Shown here: positions 47,566 to 56,761 of the stretch, one piece after another
Layout of the letters: each line of letters opens with the position of its first letter
Numbering within the stretch: position 1 is the first letter of the stretch
From: JBOHDX01 sp050700835
GTDB lineage: Bacteria > Actinomycetota > Actinomycetes > Propionibacteriales > Nocardioidaceae
DNA length: 63,543 bases
Reading direction: 5' to 3'
Assembly: GCA_050700835.1 (NCBI GenBank)
Contig: JBOHDX010000006.1
Span: forward strand, 1-63,543
Translations under genes and position numbers: made by a program
The notes under the pieces: generated by a model
Told to the model about the DNA's origin: nothing
Databases searched by the model: none
The model's input: the letters and a program-made list of their open reading frames with translations, nothing else

Positions 47566-48321
47566 TCAGGCGCCGAAGGCTTCGGCGGCGAAGTCGTCGG
47601 CCACGTCCTGCATCTGCTCGACCAGCGCGCCGAGCTCGACGCTGTCGAACCGTGCCGCCGGGCCGGAGACCGACAGCGACGCCACCACGCGTCCGGCCTC
47701 ACGGACGGGCACCGCGACGCAGCGGACCCCGAGCTCCTCCTCCTCGGCGTCCATCGCCCAGCCGTCCGCGCGCACCTTGTCGAGCTCACGCATCAGGTCG
47801 GGGACCGCGCTGATCGTGCGGGGGGTGTGCGTGGGAAGTCCGACCCGCCGGACGACGCCCTGCACCGACGCCGGCGGTAGGTCCGCGAGCAACACCTTGC
47901 CGACCGCGGTGGAGTGAGCGGTGACATGCCGACCGACCTCGGCGAACATGCGGAGCCGATGCGGTGAAGGGACCTGCGCGACGTAGACGATGTAGTCGCC
48001 CTCGAGCACGGCCAGGTTCGCGGTCTCGCCGCTCACTTCGACGAGCCGCGCGAGGTACGGCCCGGCCGGGGCTGCCCACCGCCGCACGTTTCGCTGCCCG
48101 ACCCGGAACAGCGACGGACCCGGCGCGTACGCCCGGCTGCCGTCCTGGCGGACGAACCCGCGTTGCAGCAGAGTGCTCAGCAGCCGATGGATGGTGCCGA
48201 TCGGCAACCCGGTCTGACGGGCCAGGGCGGTGACCCCCAATGGCTGCTCTGCCGTGGCGAGCGCCTCCAGCAGGTCCAGTGCGCGCTCGACGGACTGCAC
48301 ACCCCCTGGCTCGCGGCCCAT
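47566..48321 (-). CDS. IclR-family transcriptional regulator (glycolate module)
   Basis: A 251-residue regulator. The N-terminal winged helix (10-75) has SVERALDLLEALATAEQPLG, then VTALARQTGLPIGTIHRLLS and TLLQRGFVRQDG. The C-terminal effector domain has a GETANLAVLEGDYIVYVAQV core and VGKVLLADLPPASVQGVVRR. IclR proteins bind small acids such as glyoxylate or pyruvate and repress or activate nearby catabolic genes. It lies 65 nt downstream of the permease in the glycolate unit and may control the operator-like dyads in front of aceB (inference). Confidence 0.85.
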   Translation of the reverse strand: MGREPGGVQSVERALDLLEALATAEQPLGVTALARQTGLPIGTIHRLLSTLLQRGFVRQDGSRAYAPGPSLFRVGQRNVRRWAAPAGPYLARLVEVSGETANLAVLEGDYIVYVAQVPSPHRLRMFAEVGRHVTAHSTAVGKVLLADLPPASVQGVVRRVGLPTHTPRTISAVPDLMRELDKVRADGWAMDAEEEELGVRCVAVPVREAGRVVASLSVSGPAARFDSVELGALVEQMQDVADDFAAEAFGA

Positions 48322-48386
48322 GCCGACGTCACGCCCCGACCATGGCCACGGCCAGCGGGACCGGGACGCCGTCGACCGCGGTCATG

Positions 48387-50090
48387 TCACGGCACCATCC
48401 AGGACAGGACGGACGTCGACTGGAGCACCACGATCACGCACATGAAGGCGAGGAACAGCAGGCTCCACGCGAACACCTTGCGGAACAGGTCTCCTTCGCG
48501 GCCGGACATTCCCACAGCCGCGGCGCCGATCGCGAGGTTCTGCGGCGAGATCATCTTGCCGAGCACACCACCGGAGGAGTTGGCGGCGGCCATCAGGGTC
48601 GGGGTCAGGCCGGCCTGGTGCGCCGCCGACACCTGCAAGGCGCCGAACAGCGAGTTCGACGACGTATCCGAGCCCGTCACCGCCACACCGATCCACCCGA
48701 GGATCGGAGACAGGAGTGCGAACGCGCCACCGGCCCCGGCCATCCAGGTTCCGAGAGTCACCGTCTCGCCGGAGGCGTTCATGACGTACGCCAACCCGAG
48801 CACGGCCATCACAGTGACGATGGCCGCCGCGAGCTGGCGGTACGTCTCGATGTACGCCTTCAGCGCCTCCGACGGCTTGATCCTGATCAGCGGCATCGTG
48901 ATCAGGCCGGCGATGATCAGCAGCGTGCCGGCCGCGTTCAGCCAGTTGAACTTGAACACCGGGATGGTGGACGGGTCACCACCGGCGGTCTTCAGGTGCA
49001 GGCCCGGCCAGTTGAACATCTGGGTCGGCTTGTCGAACCAGTCATTGATGACGGGCAGCTGGGTGATCACGAAGACCGCGATGATGATGAGGTACGGGGC
49101 GTACGCCCGCCAGACCTCGGCCGGCGGGTCGTGGTGGTCGGCGTCGGAGGCGCGCATCTGCTCGACCGTCTCGGACCGGGCCGTGGGCTCAGCGCCGGCC
49201 CGCGCACGCCGGCCACCCACCGCGGCTGTCTCGGCCGGCTCCTCGGCGGACTCGGCGTCGACCGACGTGAACGTGTGCGCCGGCTGCCAGACCCTCAGCA
49301 CCAGCACGACAGTCACCGCGCTCAGCAGCGAGGCGACGATGTCGGTGAGCTGGGTGGAGATGAAGTTCGAGGTGACGTACTGCGCGAGCGCGAAGACGAC
49401 GCCGCACGCCAGGGTCGCCGGCAGAGTGGCCTTGACGCCGCGGCCCTTGTCGATGATGAAGACGAGTGCGATCGGCACGAACAACGCCAACAGCGGGGTC
49501 TGGCGGCCGACCATCGAGGACAGGTCCTGCTGCGGCAGCGCCGACACCTTGGCCAGCGTGGTGATCGGCACCGCGAGCGCTCCGAACGCCACCGGCGCGG
49601 TGTTGGCGACGAGCGCCAGCGTCGCGGCCTTCAGCGGGCGGAACCCCAGCGCGATCAGCATCACGCTGGTGATCGCGACCGGGGTGCCGAATCCGGCCAG
49701 CGCCTCAAGCAGGGCACCGAAGCAGAACGCGATGATGACCGCCTGGATCCGCTGGTCGTCGCTGATGCTGCCGAACGAGCGCCGGAGCACGTCGAAGTGG
49801 CCCGTGCGCACGGTCATGTTGTAGATCCAGATCGCGTTCAGCACGATCCACAGGATCGGGAAGAACCCGAAAACGGCCCCTTCGCTCCCGGACAGCAGCG
49901 CCTGACCGGTCGACATGGAATAGACCACGATCGCGACAACGAGGGCCACCGCCAACGAGATCAGCGAGGCCAACCAGGCAGTGACGCGCAGGATACCGAG
50001 GAGCACGAAGAGGGTGATGAGGGGGAGTGCCGCGAAGATCGCCGACAGGCCGAGTGACCCGGAAACCGGGTCGAGGACAGGCTGGTACAT
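48387..50090 (-). CDS. L-lactate permease (LctP) family transporter, probable glycolate permease
   Basis: A 567-residue protein with about 13 membrane helices. The family signature ALLEALAGFGTPVAITSVML is present, and ILGWIGVAVTGSDTSSNSLF near the C terminus is the second conserved block. LctP/GlcA proteins take up lactate and glycolate by proton symport. Here the operon encodes all glycolate oxidase subunits and malate synthase and no lactate dehydrogenase, so glycolate is the likely physiological cargo (inference). ATG 50090 with AGAGGTG upstream is chosen over GTG 50096. It starts 60 nt after glcF. Confidence 0.87.
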   Translation of the reverse strand: MYQPVLDPVSGSLGLSAIFAALPLITLFVLLGILRVTAWLASLISLAVALVVAIVVYSMSTGQALLSGSEGAVFGFFPILWIVLNAIWIYNMTVRTGHFDVLRRSFGSISDDQRIQAVIIAFCFGALLEALAGFGTPVAITSVMLIALGFRPLKAATLALVANTAPVAFGALAVPITTLAKVSALPQQDLSSMVGRQTPLLALFVPIALVFIIDKGRGVKATLPATLACGVVFALAQYVTSNFISTQLTDIVASLLSAVTVVLVLRVWQPAHTFTSVDAESAEEPAETAAVGGRRARAGAEPTARSETVEQMRASDADHHDPPAEVWRAYAPYLIIIAVFVITQLPVINDWFDKPTQMFNWPGLHLKTAGGDPSTIPVFKFNWLNAAGTLLIIAGLITMPLIRIKPSEALKAYIETYRQLAAAIVTVMAVLGLAYVMNASGETVTLGTWMAGAGGAFALLSPILGWIGVAVTGSDTSSNSLFGALQVSAAHQAGLTPTLMAAANSSGGVLGKMISPQNLAIGAAAVGMSGREGDLFRKVFAWSLLFLAFMCVIVVLQSTSVLSWMVP

Positions 50091-50150
50091 GGTCACCTCT
50101 TTAGGTGGCGGGAACGGTTCTGGACGGTGGTTCTGGCCGTCGCAGCGCGA

Positions 50151-51536
50151 TCACGTCGTCGCTGCGGAGCGAGTTCCCACCTCCTCCACGTTCAGCCCCC
50201 GGATCGAGGCGTCGAGCACCTCGATCGTGTGTGCCATGGCGAGCGACTTGCCCTGCCGTTGCAGCGCGGCCGTCACCTGCATCAGACAGCCGGGGTTGGC
50301 GGTGACGAGCAGATCCGCCTTGGTGGCAAGGACATTGACGGCCTTGCGATCACCGAGCTCGCGCGCGGCCTGCGGGTTGAGGATGTTGTAGACCCCCGCG
50401 GAGCCGCAGCACAGGTGGCCTTCAGCGATCTCGTGCAGCCGCAGCCCGGGGATGTCCGACAGGAGGCCGCGAGGCTGGCTCCGGATGCCTTGCGCGTGGC
50501 CCAGGTGGCACGCGTCGTGATAGGCGACGTCAGTCGCCAGTGGGTGCCGGGTGGCTCTGGATCCCTGCTCCACAAGGAACTCCGCGACGTCGCGGACCTG
50601 TCCGCCGAATCTCTCGGCGCGCTCGGAGTACGCCGGGTCGTCGTCGAGCAGGCGGGCGTACTCCTTCATCGCCGAGCCGCATCCGGCCGAGTTGACGACG
50701 ACGTGGTCGACCCCGGCCCGATCGAAGCGGTCGATCAGGGCGCGAGCGAACGACCTGGCCTCCTCCTCGCGCCCGTTGTGGACCGACAGCGCGCCGCAGC
50801 AGCCCTGGTCGGCCGGTGCCACGACGTCGAACCCCTCGGCCGTGAGCACGCGGACGGTGGCGGCGTTGACACCTGGGAAGAACTCCCGCTGGACGCAGCC
50901 GAGCAGCAATCCCACGGTCCCGCGCTGCTCACCAGTAGCCGCGACCGTCGACGGGATCCGCTCCGCCCGAGACAGTGGCGGCGCGAGAGCCTCGAGGGTG
51001 GCCAACGTGGGCGCGAGGCGTTCAAGGCGGCCGCGCAGGTGCTTGGACAGCCCGCTGCGCTGGTACGCCCGAAGGGGACCTCGCAGCGCGTGGAGCCGCC
51101 GGGGATAGGGGAACACCGAGAAGATCGCGGCGCGCAGCGCCTTGTCCCGCCGGGTCCGTTCGTGCCGGCGCTCGACCTGCGCCCGGGTGGCCTCGATCAA
51201 CTGGTCGTACTTCACGCCGGAGGGGCACGCGGTGACGCAGGCCATGCAGCCCAGGCAGGCGTCGAAGTGCTGGACCATCGAGTCCGACATCGGCTCGCCG
51301 GACAGTCCCTCCTCCATCAGGTAGATGCGCCCGCGCGGTGAGTCCATCTCCTCGCCCCACAGCACGTAGGTCGGGCAGGACGGCAGGCAGAAGCCGCAGT
51401 GCACGCAGTCGGCGACCAGCGCGGCCGGGGGTGGCCGATGGTCGTCGAAGGCGGGCTCGCCCGGCGATGGTCCGGCGACCGCCTCGGGGCCGTCCTTGCC
51501 GCGAGTCCCCGTGGTCGCGGACACGACGTCGCTCAT
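50151..51536 (-). CDS. glcF: Glycolate oxidase iron-sulfur subunit GlcF
   Basis: A 461-residue electron-transfer subunit. Two [4Fe-4S] motifs are visible: CVHCGFCLPSCPTYVLWGEE (about residue 41) and CLGCMACVTACPSGVKYDQL (about 95). Two CCG domains follow, with DQGCCGALSVHNG and YHDACHLGHAQG...CCGSAGVYN. It carries electrons from the GlcDE flavin to the quinone pool. It starts 1 nt behind the glcE stop. The N-terminal 30 residues are variable. Confidence 0.9.
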   Translation of the reverse strand: MSDVVSATTGTRGKDGPEAVAGPSPGEPAFDDHRPPPAALVADCVHCGFCLPSCPTYVLWGEEMDSPRGRIYLMEEGLSGEPMSDSMVQHFDACLGCMACVTACPSGVKYDQLIEATRAQVERRHERTRRDKALRAAIFSVFPYPRRLHALRGPLRAYQRSGLSKHLRGRLERLAPTLATLEALAPPLSRAERIPSTVAATGEQRGTVGLLLGCVQREFFPGVNAATVRVLTAEGFDVVAPADQGCCGALSVHNGREEEARSFARALIDRFDRAGVDHVVVNSAGCGSAMKEYARLLDDDPAYSERAERFGGQVRDVAEFLVEQGSRATRHPLATDVAYHDACHLGHAQGIRSQPRGLLSDIPGLRLHEIAEGHLCCGSAGVYNILNPQAARELGDRKAVNVLATKADLLVTANPGCLMQVTAALQRQGKSLAMAHTIEVLDASIRGLNVEEVGTRSAATT

Positions 51537-52745
51537 CTAGATGCCTCCTGCGAAGCGCCCAGGCGCCAGTCGCCGGTCGGGGTCGAACTGCTCCTTGACC
51601 TGACGCATCAGGTCGAGGCCTCGGACCGGGCCCCAGACGTCGAGCGCCGCCTTGGTCGCGGCCGGCGCGTCCAGGACGACCACTTGACCGCCCCAGCGGT
51701 CGGCACCGGCGCGTAGCACGTCGACGAGACCTACCACGGCAGCCGACTCGGAGCCGCTGGGCAGCACCGCGTAGCCGACCCCGGCCGCCGAACCCCGGAC
51801 CGGGCAGGTCAGCCCGCTCTCGCGCTCGCCGGCGGCGACCGCGTCGAGCATCGTGGCCAGTGCGGAGATCTCGTGCGTGAGCCGCAACAGCGTGCCGCCC
51901 TCGCCGGGAAGCACACCCCACCAGTCGGGTGCCGAGCCTGAGGTGCTCGTGTCGTCGTCGAGCAGCCCGCACAGAGCCGCGGTGCGCGCCTCGACCCCGT
52001 CCTCGATGCCTTCCAGCAGTACGGAGATCCGTACCGGTCCCCCTGCCCCGGAGCGGTCGTACTCGATCGCCGCGGGGATCAGGGTCGAGTGGATCGTCGC
52101 GTCGACCGCCCGTTGGGCGGCGGCGGGGTCCGTTGCGTCGAGGGTGACCCACGAGTGCGCCGCGGTGATCGGGTGGAGCCGGAACACCGCCTCGGTGACG
52201 ATGCCGAGCGTGCCCCACGAGCCGCAGAACAGCTTGGCCAGGTCGTAGCCGGCGACGTTCTTGACGACGGTGCCGCCGGCCTTGGCGACGACGCCGTCCG
52301 CGCGCACGAAGGTGACGCCGATCAGCAGGTCGCGGACCGACCCGTGGCTGAGCCGCAGGGGGCCGGACAGTCCGGTGGCGATGGTTCCCCCGATGGTGCC
52401 GCCGGGCACGACCGGGTCCAGGGCGAGCCGCTGGCCCGCGTCGCTCAGCTGTCGCTGCAGGTCTGCCAGCAGTACGCCGGCCTGCGTCTTCACCACAAGG
52501 TCACCTGCCTCGTGGTGGATCACGGTGTCCATCGCCGTGGTGTCGATCAGCAGGTCCGCCGACTCGGGCGGGCGTCCCCACGTCAAGGTCGTGGTCGCGC
52601 CACTGACCACGATGCTGAGATCGGCGGCGACCGCCTTGCGTACCTGTTCGGCGACCTCGTCGGTGTTGCGGGGCCGCACCACCGTGCCCACCGGTGTCCC
52701 GTCGACGGTGACCTCGGCGTCGCTGCGGGCGGAGCGCGAACCCAT
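51537..52745 (-). CDS. glcE: Glycolate oxidase FAD-binding subunit GlcE
   Basis: A 402-residue FAD/PCMH-domain protein. Seen: VVRPRNTDEVAEQVRKAVAA, ALDPVVPGGTIGGTIATGLS, the segment TVVKNVAGYDLAKLFCGSWG (a hallmark of GlcE) and a C-terminal region VFRLHPITAAHSWVTLD. It forms the heterotrimer with GlcD and GlcF and lacks the full C-terminal substrate cap of GlcD. Its ATG overlaps the glcD stop by one base, so translation is coupled. Confidence 0.9.
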   Translation of the reverse strand: MGSRSARSDAEVTVDGTPVGTVVRPRNTDEVAEQVRKAVAADLSIVVSGATTTLTWGRPPESADLLIDTTAMDTVIHHEAGDLVVKTQAGVLLADLQRQLSDAGQRLALDPVVPGGTIGGTIATGLSGPLRLSHGSVRDLLIGVTFVRADGVVAKAGGTVVKNVAGYDLAKLFCGSWGTLGIVTEAVFRLHPITAAHSWVTLDATDPAAAQRAVDATIHSTLIPAAIEYDRSGAGGPVRISVLLEGIEDGVEARTAALCGLLDDDTSTSGSAPDWWGVLPGEGGTLLRLTHEISALATMLDAVAAGERESGLTCPVRGSAAGVGYAVLPSGSESAAVVGLVDVLRAGADRWGGQVVVLDAPAATKAALDVWGPVRGLDLMRQVKEQFDPDRRLAPGRFAGGI

Positions 52746-54223
52746 CAGAAGATCTCCGCGACCGGCTCGGGCAGCGGGGTCCGGTCGTCGGCTGCGCGGC
52801 CACGCAGGCCCTTCTTCCGCCCCGGCACCTCACCGCACAACCGTGGTGTCGGGAACACCTTGCCGGGGTTGGACAGGTAGTCGGGGTCGAACGCGCAACG
52901 AACCATCTGCATGGTGTCGAGGTCGTCGTCGGTGAACATCCGCGGCATGTGCTTCGCCTTGTCCGACCCGACACCGTGCTCTCCGGTGATGGAGCCGCCG
53001 TGCTCGATGCACAGGTCGAGGATCGCGGCCGACACCTCCTCCGCCCGCTCCGCCTCACCGGGCACGTCCTCGTCGAACAGCACCAGCGGGTGCAGGTTGC
53101 CGTCTCCGGCGTGGAACACGTTGGCGACCCGGATCCCGGTACGCCGCGACAGGTCGGCCATCGCGCGCAGCACCTCCGGCAGAGCGGTCCGCGGGATCAC
53201 GCCGTCCTGCACGATGTAGTCGGGACTGATGCGTCCGACTGCGGCGAACGCCGACTTGCGGCCACGCCAGAACCGCGCCCGCTCGTCGTCGTCGGCGGCG
53301 ATCCTGATCTCGGCGGCCCCGTGGTCGCGGCAGTGCCGCTCCACCTGCTCGAACTGCTGCTCCACCTCGGCCGGATGGCCGTCCAGCTCGACGATCAGCA
53401 CCGCGCCGGCGCCCTCGGGATAGCCGCAGGCGACGGCCGCCTCGGCTGCCTCGATCGCGAGCGCGTCCATCATCTCGATCGCGGCCGGGACCACTCCGGC
53501 GCCGATGATGGACGACACGGCCGCGCCGGCCTCGTCGGTGCTCGGGAACCCGGCCAGCAGGGTGCGGACGCACTCGGGAGACTTGGTCAGCCGCAGGGTC
53601 ACCTTGGTGGTGATCCCCAGCGTGCCCTCGGAGCCCACGAACGCGCCGAGCAGGTCATAGCCGGTGGGGTCGGGCGCCTTGCCACCGATCGTGACGAGCG
53701 AGCCGTCCGGGGTGACCAGCTCGAGGCCGGTGACGTGGTTGGAGGTGAAGCCGTACTTCAGGCAGTGCGCGCCGCCGGAGTTCTCCGCGACGTTGCCGCC
53801 GATGGAGCAGATCTGCTGGCTGCTGGGGTCGGGGGCGTAGTAGTAGCCGTGCGGCGCGGCCGCCCGGCTCACGTCGAGGTTGATCACGCCCGGCTGGACC
53901 ACCGCTCGCTGGTTGGCGACGTCGACCTCGAGGATCTCGCGCATGGTGGAGGTGACGATCAGCACCCCGTCGGCCCGGGGGAGGGCCCCACCCGACAGGC
54001 CGGTGCCGGAGCCGCGGGCCACGAACGGCACGCGCGCCGCCGCGCACTCGTGCACGACCGTCGTGATCGCGGAGGCATCCGCGGCGAGGACCACCAACGC
54101 CGGCGTGACCTTGTAGTGCGCGAGTCCGTCGCACTCGTAGGTCCGCAGCCGCGCATGGTCGTCGATCACCGCCTGCGCGCCGAGCTGGGTGCGCAGCCGC
54201 GCCGCCAGGGCGGTGATGGTCAT
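52745..54223 (-). CDS. glcD: Glycolate oxidase catalytic subunit GlcD
   Basis: A 492-residue FAD-linked oxidase that converts glycolate to glyoxylate. Seen: FVARGSGTGLSGGALPRADG, then YYAPDPSSQQICSIGGNVAE and NSGGAHCLKYGFTSNHV (FAD site), GAFVGSEGTLGITTKVTLRL, and the C-terminal HAGDGNLHPLVLFDEDV plus IEHGGSITGEHGVGSDKAKH with the metal-binding His residues. D-lactate dehydrogenases share this fold, but the company of glcE, glcF and aceB supports glycolate. ATG 54223 overlaps the aceB stop (ATGA). Confidence 0.92.
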   Translation of the reverse strand: MTITALAARLRTQLGAQAVIDDHARLRTYECDGLAHYKVTPALVVLAADASAITTVVHECAAARVPFVARGSGTGLSGGALPRADGVLIVTSTMREILEVDVANQRAVVQPGVINLDVSRAAAPHGYYYAPDPSSQQICSIGGNVAENSGGAHCLKYGFTSNHVTGLELVTPDGSLVTIGGKAPDPTGYDLLGAFVGSEGTLGITTKVTLRLTKSPECVRTLLAGFPSTDEAGAAVSSIIGAGVVPAAIEMMDALAIEAAEAAVACGYPEGAGAVLIVELDGHPAEVEQQFEQVERHCRDHGAAEIRIAADDDERARFWRGRKSAFAAVGRISPDYIVQDGVIPRTALPEVLRAMADLSRRTGIRVANVFHAGDGNLHPLVLFDEDVPGEAERAEEVSAAILDLCIEHGGSITGEHGVGSDKAKHMPRMFTDDDLDTMQMVRCAFDPDYLSNPGKVFPTPRLCGEVPGRKKGLRGRAADDRTPLPEPVAEIF

Positions 54224-55806
54224 GGCATCCGTTCGTACGCCGGCAGGGTCAGGAACTCCGCGAAGTCGTCTGCCACGGCCACCTCCATGAACGTCTCGCG
54301 CGCGTCGGTGTAGTCGCCGGGGTCGCCGGGCAGCTTGGCGATCTCGTCATCGGCGATCTGCTCGACGAGGGCGCGGGTGACCGTCGCGCCGTTGTCGAGC
54401 GTGACGTCGTTGTGCAGCCACTGCCACACCTGCGAGCGGCTGATCTCGGCCGTGGCGGCGTCCTCCATCAGGTTGAAGATGCCGACGGCGCCGGAGCCGC
54501 GCAGCCAGGCCGCGAGGTACTGGACGCCGACGCTGATGTTGTTGCGCAGCCCGGCTTCGGTGACGTCACCGGGCGTGGACGCGACGTCGAGCAGCTGCTC
54601 GGCGGTGACCGATACGTCCTCGCGCAGGCGGTCCCGCTGGTTGGGCTTGTCGCCGAGAGTGTCGTCGAACACCTCCCGGCACAACGAGACCAGGTCGGGG
54701 TGAGCCACCCAGGACCCGTCGAACCCGTCGCCCGCCTCGCGGGACTTGTCCTCGCGGACCTTGGCCATGGCGTTGTCGTTGACCTCGGGGTCCTTGCGAC
54801 TCGGGATGAAGGCCGCCATCCCGCCGATCGCGTGCGCACCGCGCTTGTGGCACGTGCGTACCAGCAGCTCGGTGTAGGCCCGCATGAACGGCACCGTCAT
54901 CGTCACCTTGGCCCGGTCGGGGAGCATGAACTCGCGTCCCCGGGTCCGGAACTTCTTGATCACGCTGAAGATGTAGTCCCAGCGGCCGGCGTTGAGCCCG
55001 GCCGAGTGGTCGCGCAGCTCGTAGAGGATCTCCTCCATCTCGAACGCGGCGGGATAGGTCTCGATCAGCACGGTGGCCCGGATCGTGCCCTGGGGGACGC
55101 CCAGGGCGTCCTGGGAGCGGATGAAGACGTCGTTCCACAGCCGCGCCTCGAGGTGGCTCTCCATCTTCGGCAGGTAGAAGTACGGCCCGGAGCCGACTGC
55201 CAGCTGCCGCTTGGCGCAGTGGAAGAAGTAGAGCCCGAAGTCCACGAGGCACCCGGCCATCGGCTCGCCGTCGACCGTCAGGTGCTTCTCCGGCAGGTGC
55301 CATCCGCGCGGGCGCACCACGATCGTGGCGAGCTGCTCGCCCAGTGCGTACGACTTGCCTTCGTCGGAGGTGAAGTCGATCGACCGGTCGAGCGCGTCGC
55401 GCAGGTTGAGCTGGCCGCCGACCATGTTCGGCCACAATGGGGTGTTGGCGTCCTCGAAGTCGGCCAGCCAGACCTTGGCGCCGGAGTTGAGCGCGTTGAT
55501 GGTCATCTTGGCGTCGGTCGGCCCGGTGATCTCGACCCGGCGGTCGACGAGTCCGGGTGCCGGCTCCGCGACAGTCCAGTCGGCCTCCCGGACGTCCTTG
55601 GTCTCGGCCAGGAAGGACAACGTGCCGCCGGCCGCCAGGTCTTCGTACCGGGCCTCGCGTGCCGCCAGCAGCTCGAGTCGCCGGGAGTTGAACCGCCGGT
55701 GCAGGTCGGCGAGGAACGACAATGCCTCGGGGGTCAGGATCTCGTCGGCGCGATCTCCTCCCGACGCCGTGACCTCGACTCCCTCGGGTGCGGGCATCTG
55801 GGACAT
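54220..55806 (-). CDS. aceB: Malate synthase A
   Basis: A 528-residue enzyme condensing glyoxylate with acetyl-CoA to malate. ATG 55806 is preceded by AGGAGG. Seen: LADFEDANTPLWPNMVGGQL, VVRPRGWHLPEKHLTVDGEP, IRATVLIETYPAAFEMEEIL containing the catalytic Glu of the family, AGLNAGRWDYIFSVIKKF, and the C-terminal GSGAVGIFNLMEDAATAEIS and SQVWQWLHN. Length fits isoform A. It is the first gene of the glycolate unit, so glyoxylate made by GlcDEF feeds the TCA cycle. It is probably controlled through the paired dyads at 55847-55885. Confidence 0.93.
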   Translation of the reverse strand: MSQMPAPEGVEVTASGGDRADEILTPEALSFLADLHRRFNSRRLELLAAREARYEDLAAGGTLSFLAETKDVREADWTVAEPAPGLVDRRVEITGPTDAKMTINALNSGAKVWLADFEDANTPLWPNMVGGQLNLRDALDRSIDFTSDEGKSYALGEQLATIVVRPRGWHLPEKHLTVDGEPMAGCLVDFGLYFFHCAKRQLAVGSGPYFYLPKMESHLEARLWNDVFIRSQDALGVPQGTIRATVLIETYPAAFEMEEILYELRDHSAGLNAGRWDYIFSVIKKFRTRGREFMLPDRAKVTMTVPFMRAYTELLVRTCHKRGAHAIGGMAAFIPSRKDPEVNDNAMAKVREDKSREAGDGFDGSWVAHPDLVSLCREVFDDTLGDKPNQRDRLREDVSVTAEQLLDVASTPGDVTEAGLRNNISVGVQYLAAWLRGSGAVGIFNLMEDAATAEISRSQVWQWLHNDVTLDNGATVTRALVEQIADDEIAKLPGDPGDYTDARETFMEVAVADDFAEFLTLPAYERMP

Positions 55807-55846
55807 TTCGCCTCCTGAGGGGATCGGTCTCACCACCGAGTCACAG

Positions 55847-55885
55847 TTTCCGGATTGTGGAAGGAGTTTTCCTGCCGGAGGAAAC
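55847..55885. promoter_or_regulatory. Two phased TTCC-N7-GGAA dyads in front of aceB (operator candidate)
   Basis: Site 1 (55848-55862) reads TTCC-GGATTGT-GGAA and site 2 (55869-55883) reads TTCC-TGCCGGA-GGAA. Site 2 extends to TTTCC...GGAAA. The centres are 21 bp apart, two helical turns, so two dimers could bind on one face. They lie 42-77 bp upstream of the aceB start. IclR-family regulators favour TTCC/GGAA-type palindromes, and an iclR gene ends the same unit (inference for the regulator). Confidence 0.65.
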
Positions 55886-55992
55886 GTAAGCCGATCGGTG
55901 CCGGGCGTCAAACGATGGCGGGGCCTGCTTCGGGCGCCTTGACCGGTTCCGGTGGCCGAGCGTTGACTGGCTCACGGTGCCAGGAGGTCTCG

Positions 55993-56346
55993 ATGCGAGC
56001 GCAACGCAAAGCCCTGCAGCTGACCGTGTTCGTCGAGGAGAACGCGCAGTTCCATCGGCGGCCGGTGTTCAGCGAGATCGTGCACCGCGCGCACCGGGCC
56101 GGGCTGGCGGGCGCCAGCGTGCTGCGCGGCATCGAGGGGTACGGGTCCTCGGCGCACATCCACACCGCCAGGCTGCTGTCGCTGAGCGAGAACCTTCCCG
56201 TGACCGTGGTCATGGTCGATGACGAGGACAAGATCCGCGCCTTCCTGCCCGAGCTCGACGAGGTCGTGACCCGGGGACTGGTCACCGTCTGCGAGGTCGA
56301 GGTGCATCGGTACGTCGCACCGGCGGCCGGCGTACCGGAGGCGTAG
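55993..56346 (+). CDS. DUF190 family protein
   Basis: A 117-residue PII-like ferredoxin-fold protein. Seen: LQLTVFVEENAQFHRRPVFS, then IVHRAHRAGLAGASVLRGIE and GYGSSAHIHTARLLSLSENL, the DUF190 hallmark, and VEVHRYV at the end. DUF190 proteins often sit next to crcB fluoride channels, as here (two crcB genes read convergently 40 bp away). A regulatory or nucleotide-binding role is supposed. ATG 55993 follows CAGGAGGT. Confidence 0.87.
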   Translation: MRAQRKALQLTVFVEENAQFHRRPVFSEIVHRAHRAGLAGASVLRGIEGYGSSAHIHTARLLSLSENLPVTVVMVDDEDKIRAFLPELDEVVTRGLVTVCEVEVHRYVAPAAGVPEA

Positions 56347-56386
56347 CCGGCCCGGCGCCGGCGCACCGAGGGCGTAGCCGGCACGG

Positions 56387-56761
56387 TCAGCGCAGCGTGA
56401 GTCCGATGCGCCAGCCGAGCGCGGCCCCTCCCAGCCCTGCGGCGACGCTGACGACGACGTTGCACCCGGCCAGAAACCACGAGCCCTCCTCGACCAGTCG
56501 GAACGTCTCGTAGCTGTAGGTCGAGTACGTGCTGAGCGCGCCGCAGAATCCCGGGCCTACCAAGGCGACCACCGGAATTGAGACGCCTCCGTGTACCGAC
56601 GCGGCGGTGATCGCGCCCAACAGGACGGACGCGACGACATTCACGGTGAAGGTCCCCCAGGGGAAGACGCTGTCGTGGCGCGACTGCACCATCCGGTCGG
56701 CCAGGTATCGAAGGGGAGCCCCGACGGCGGCCCCGACGCCGACCAGCAGGACGGCGGTCAT
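56387..56761 (-). CDS. crcB: CrcB/FluC fluoride channel subunit (second of pair)
   Basis: A 124-residue four-helix membrane protein. Seen: LLVGVGAAVGAPLRYLADR (N-terminal GxxxGxxxR), FPWGTFTVNVVASVLLG (the conserved Asn in helix 2) and VGPGFCGALSTYSTYSYETF (helix-3 break with Thr/Ser and the aromatic residues of the fluoride path). Its ATG overlaps the stop of the other crcB (ATGA). Two small paralogues in tandem usually form an antiparallel heterodimer that exports F-. The C terminus ends at RIGLTLR. Confidence 0.9.
   Translation of the reverse strand: MTAVLLVGVGAAVGAPLRYLADRMVQSRHDSVFPWGTFTVNVVASVLLGAITAASVHGGVSIPVVALVGPGFCGALSTYSTYSYETFRLVEEGSWFLAGCNVVVSVAAGLGGAALGWRIGLTLR

Noticed and set aside
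56347..56386. Bidirectional terminator made of GCCGGC repeats between DUF190 and crcB
   Set aside because: Short GC-rich pairing is possible, but there is no T tract and such words are common in this GC-rich DNA.
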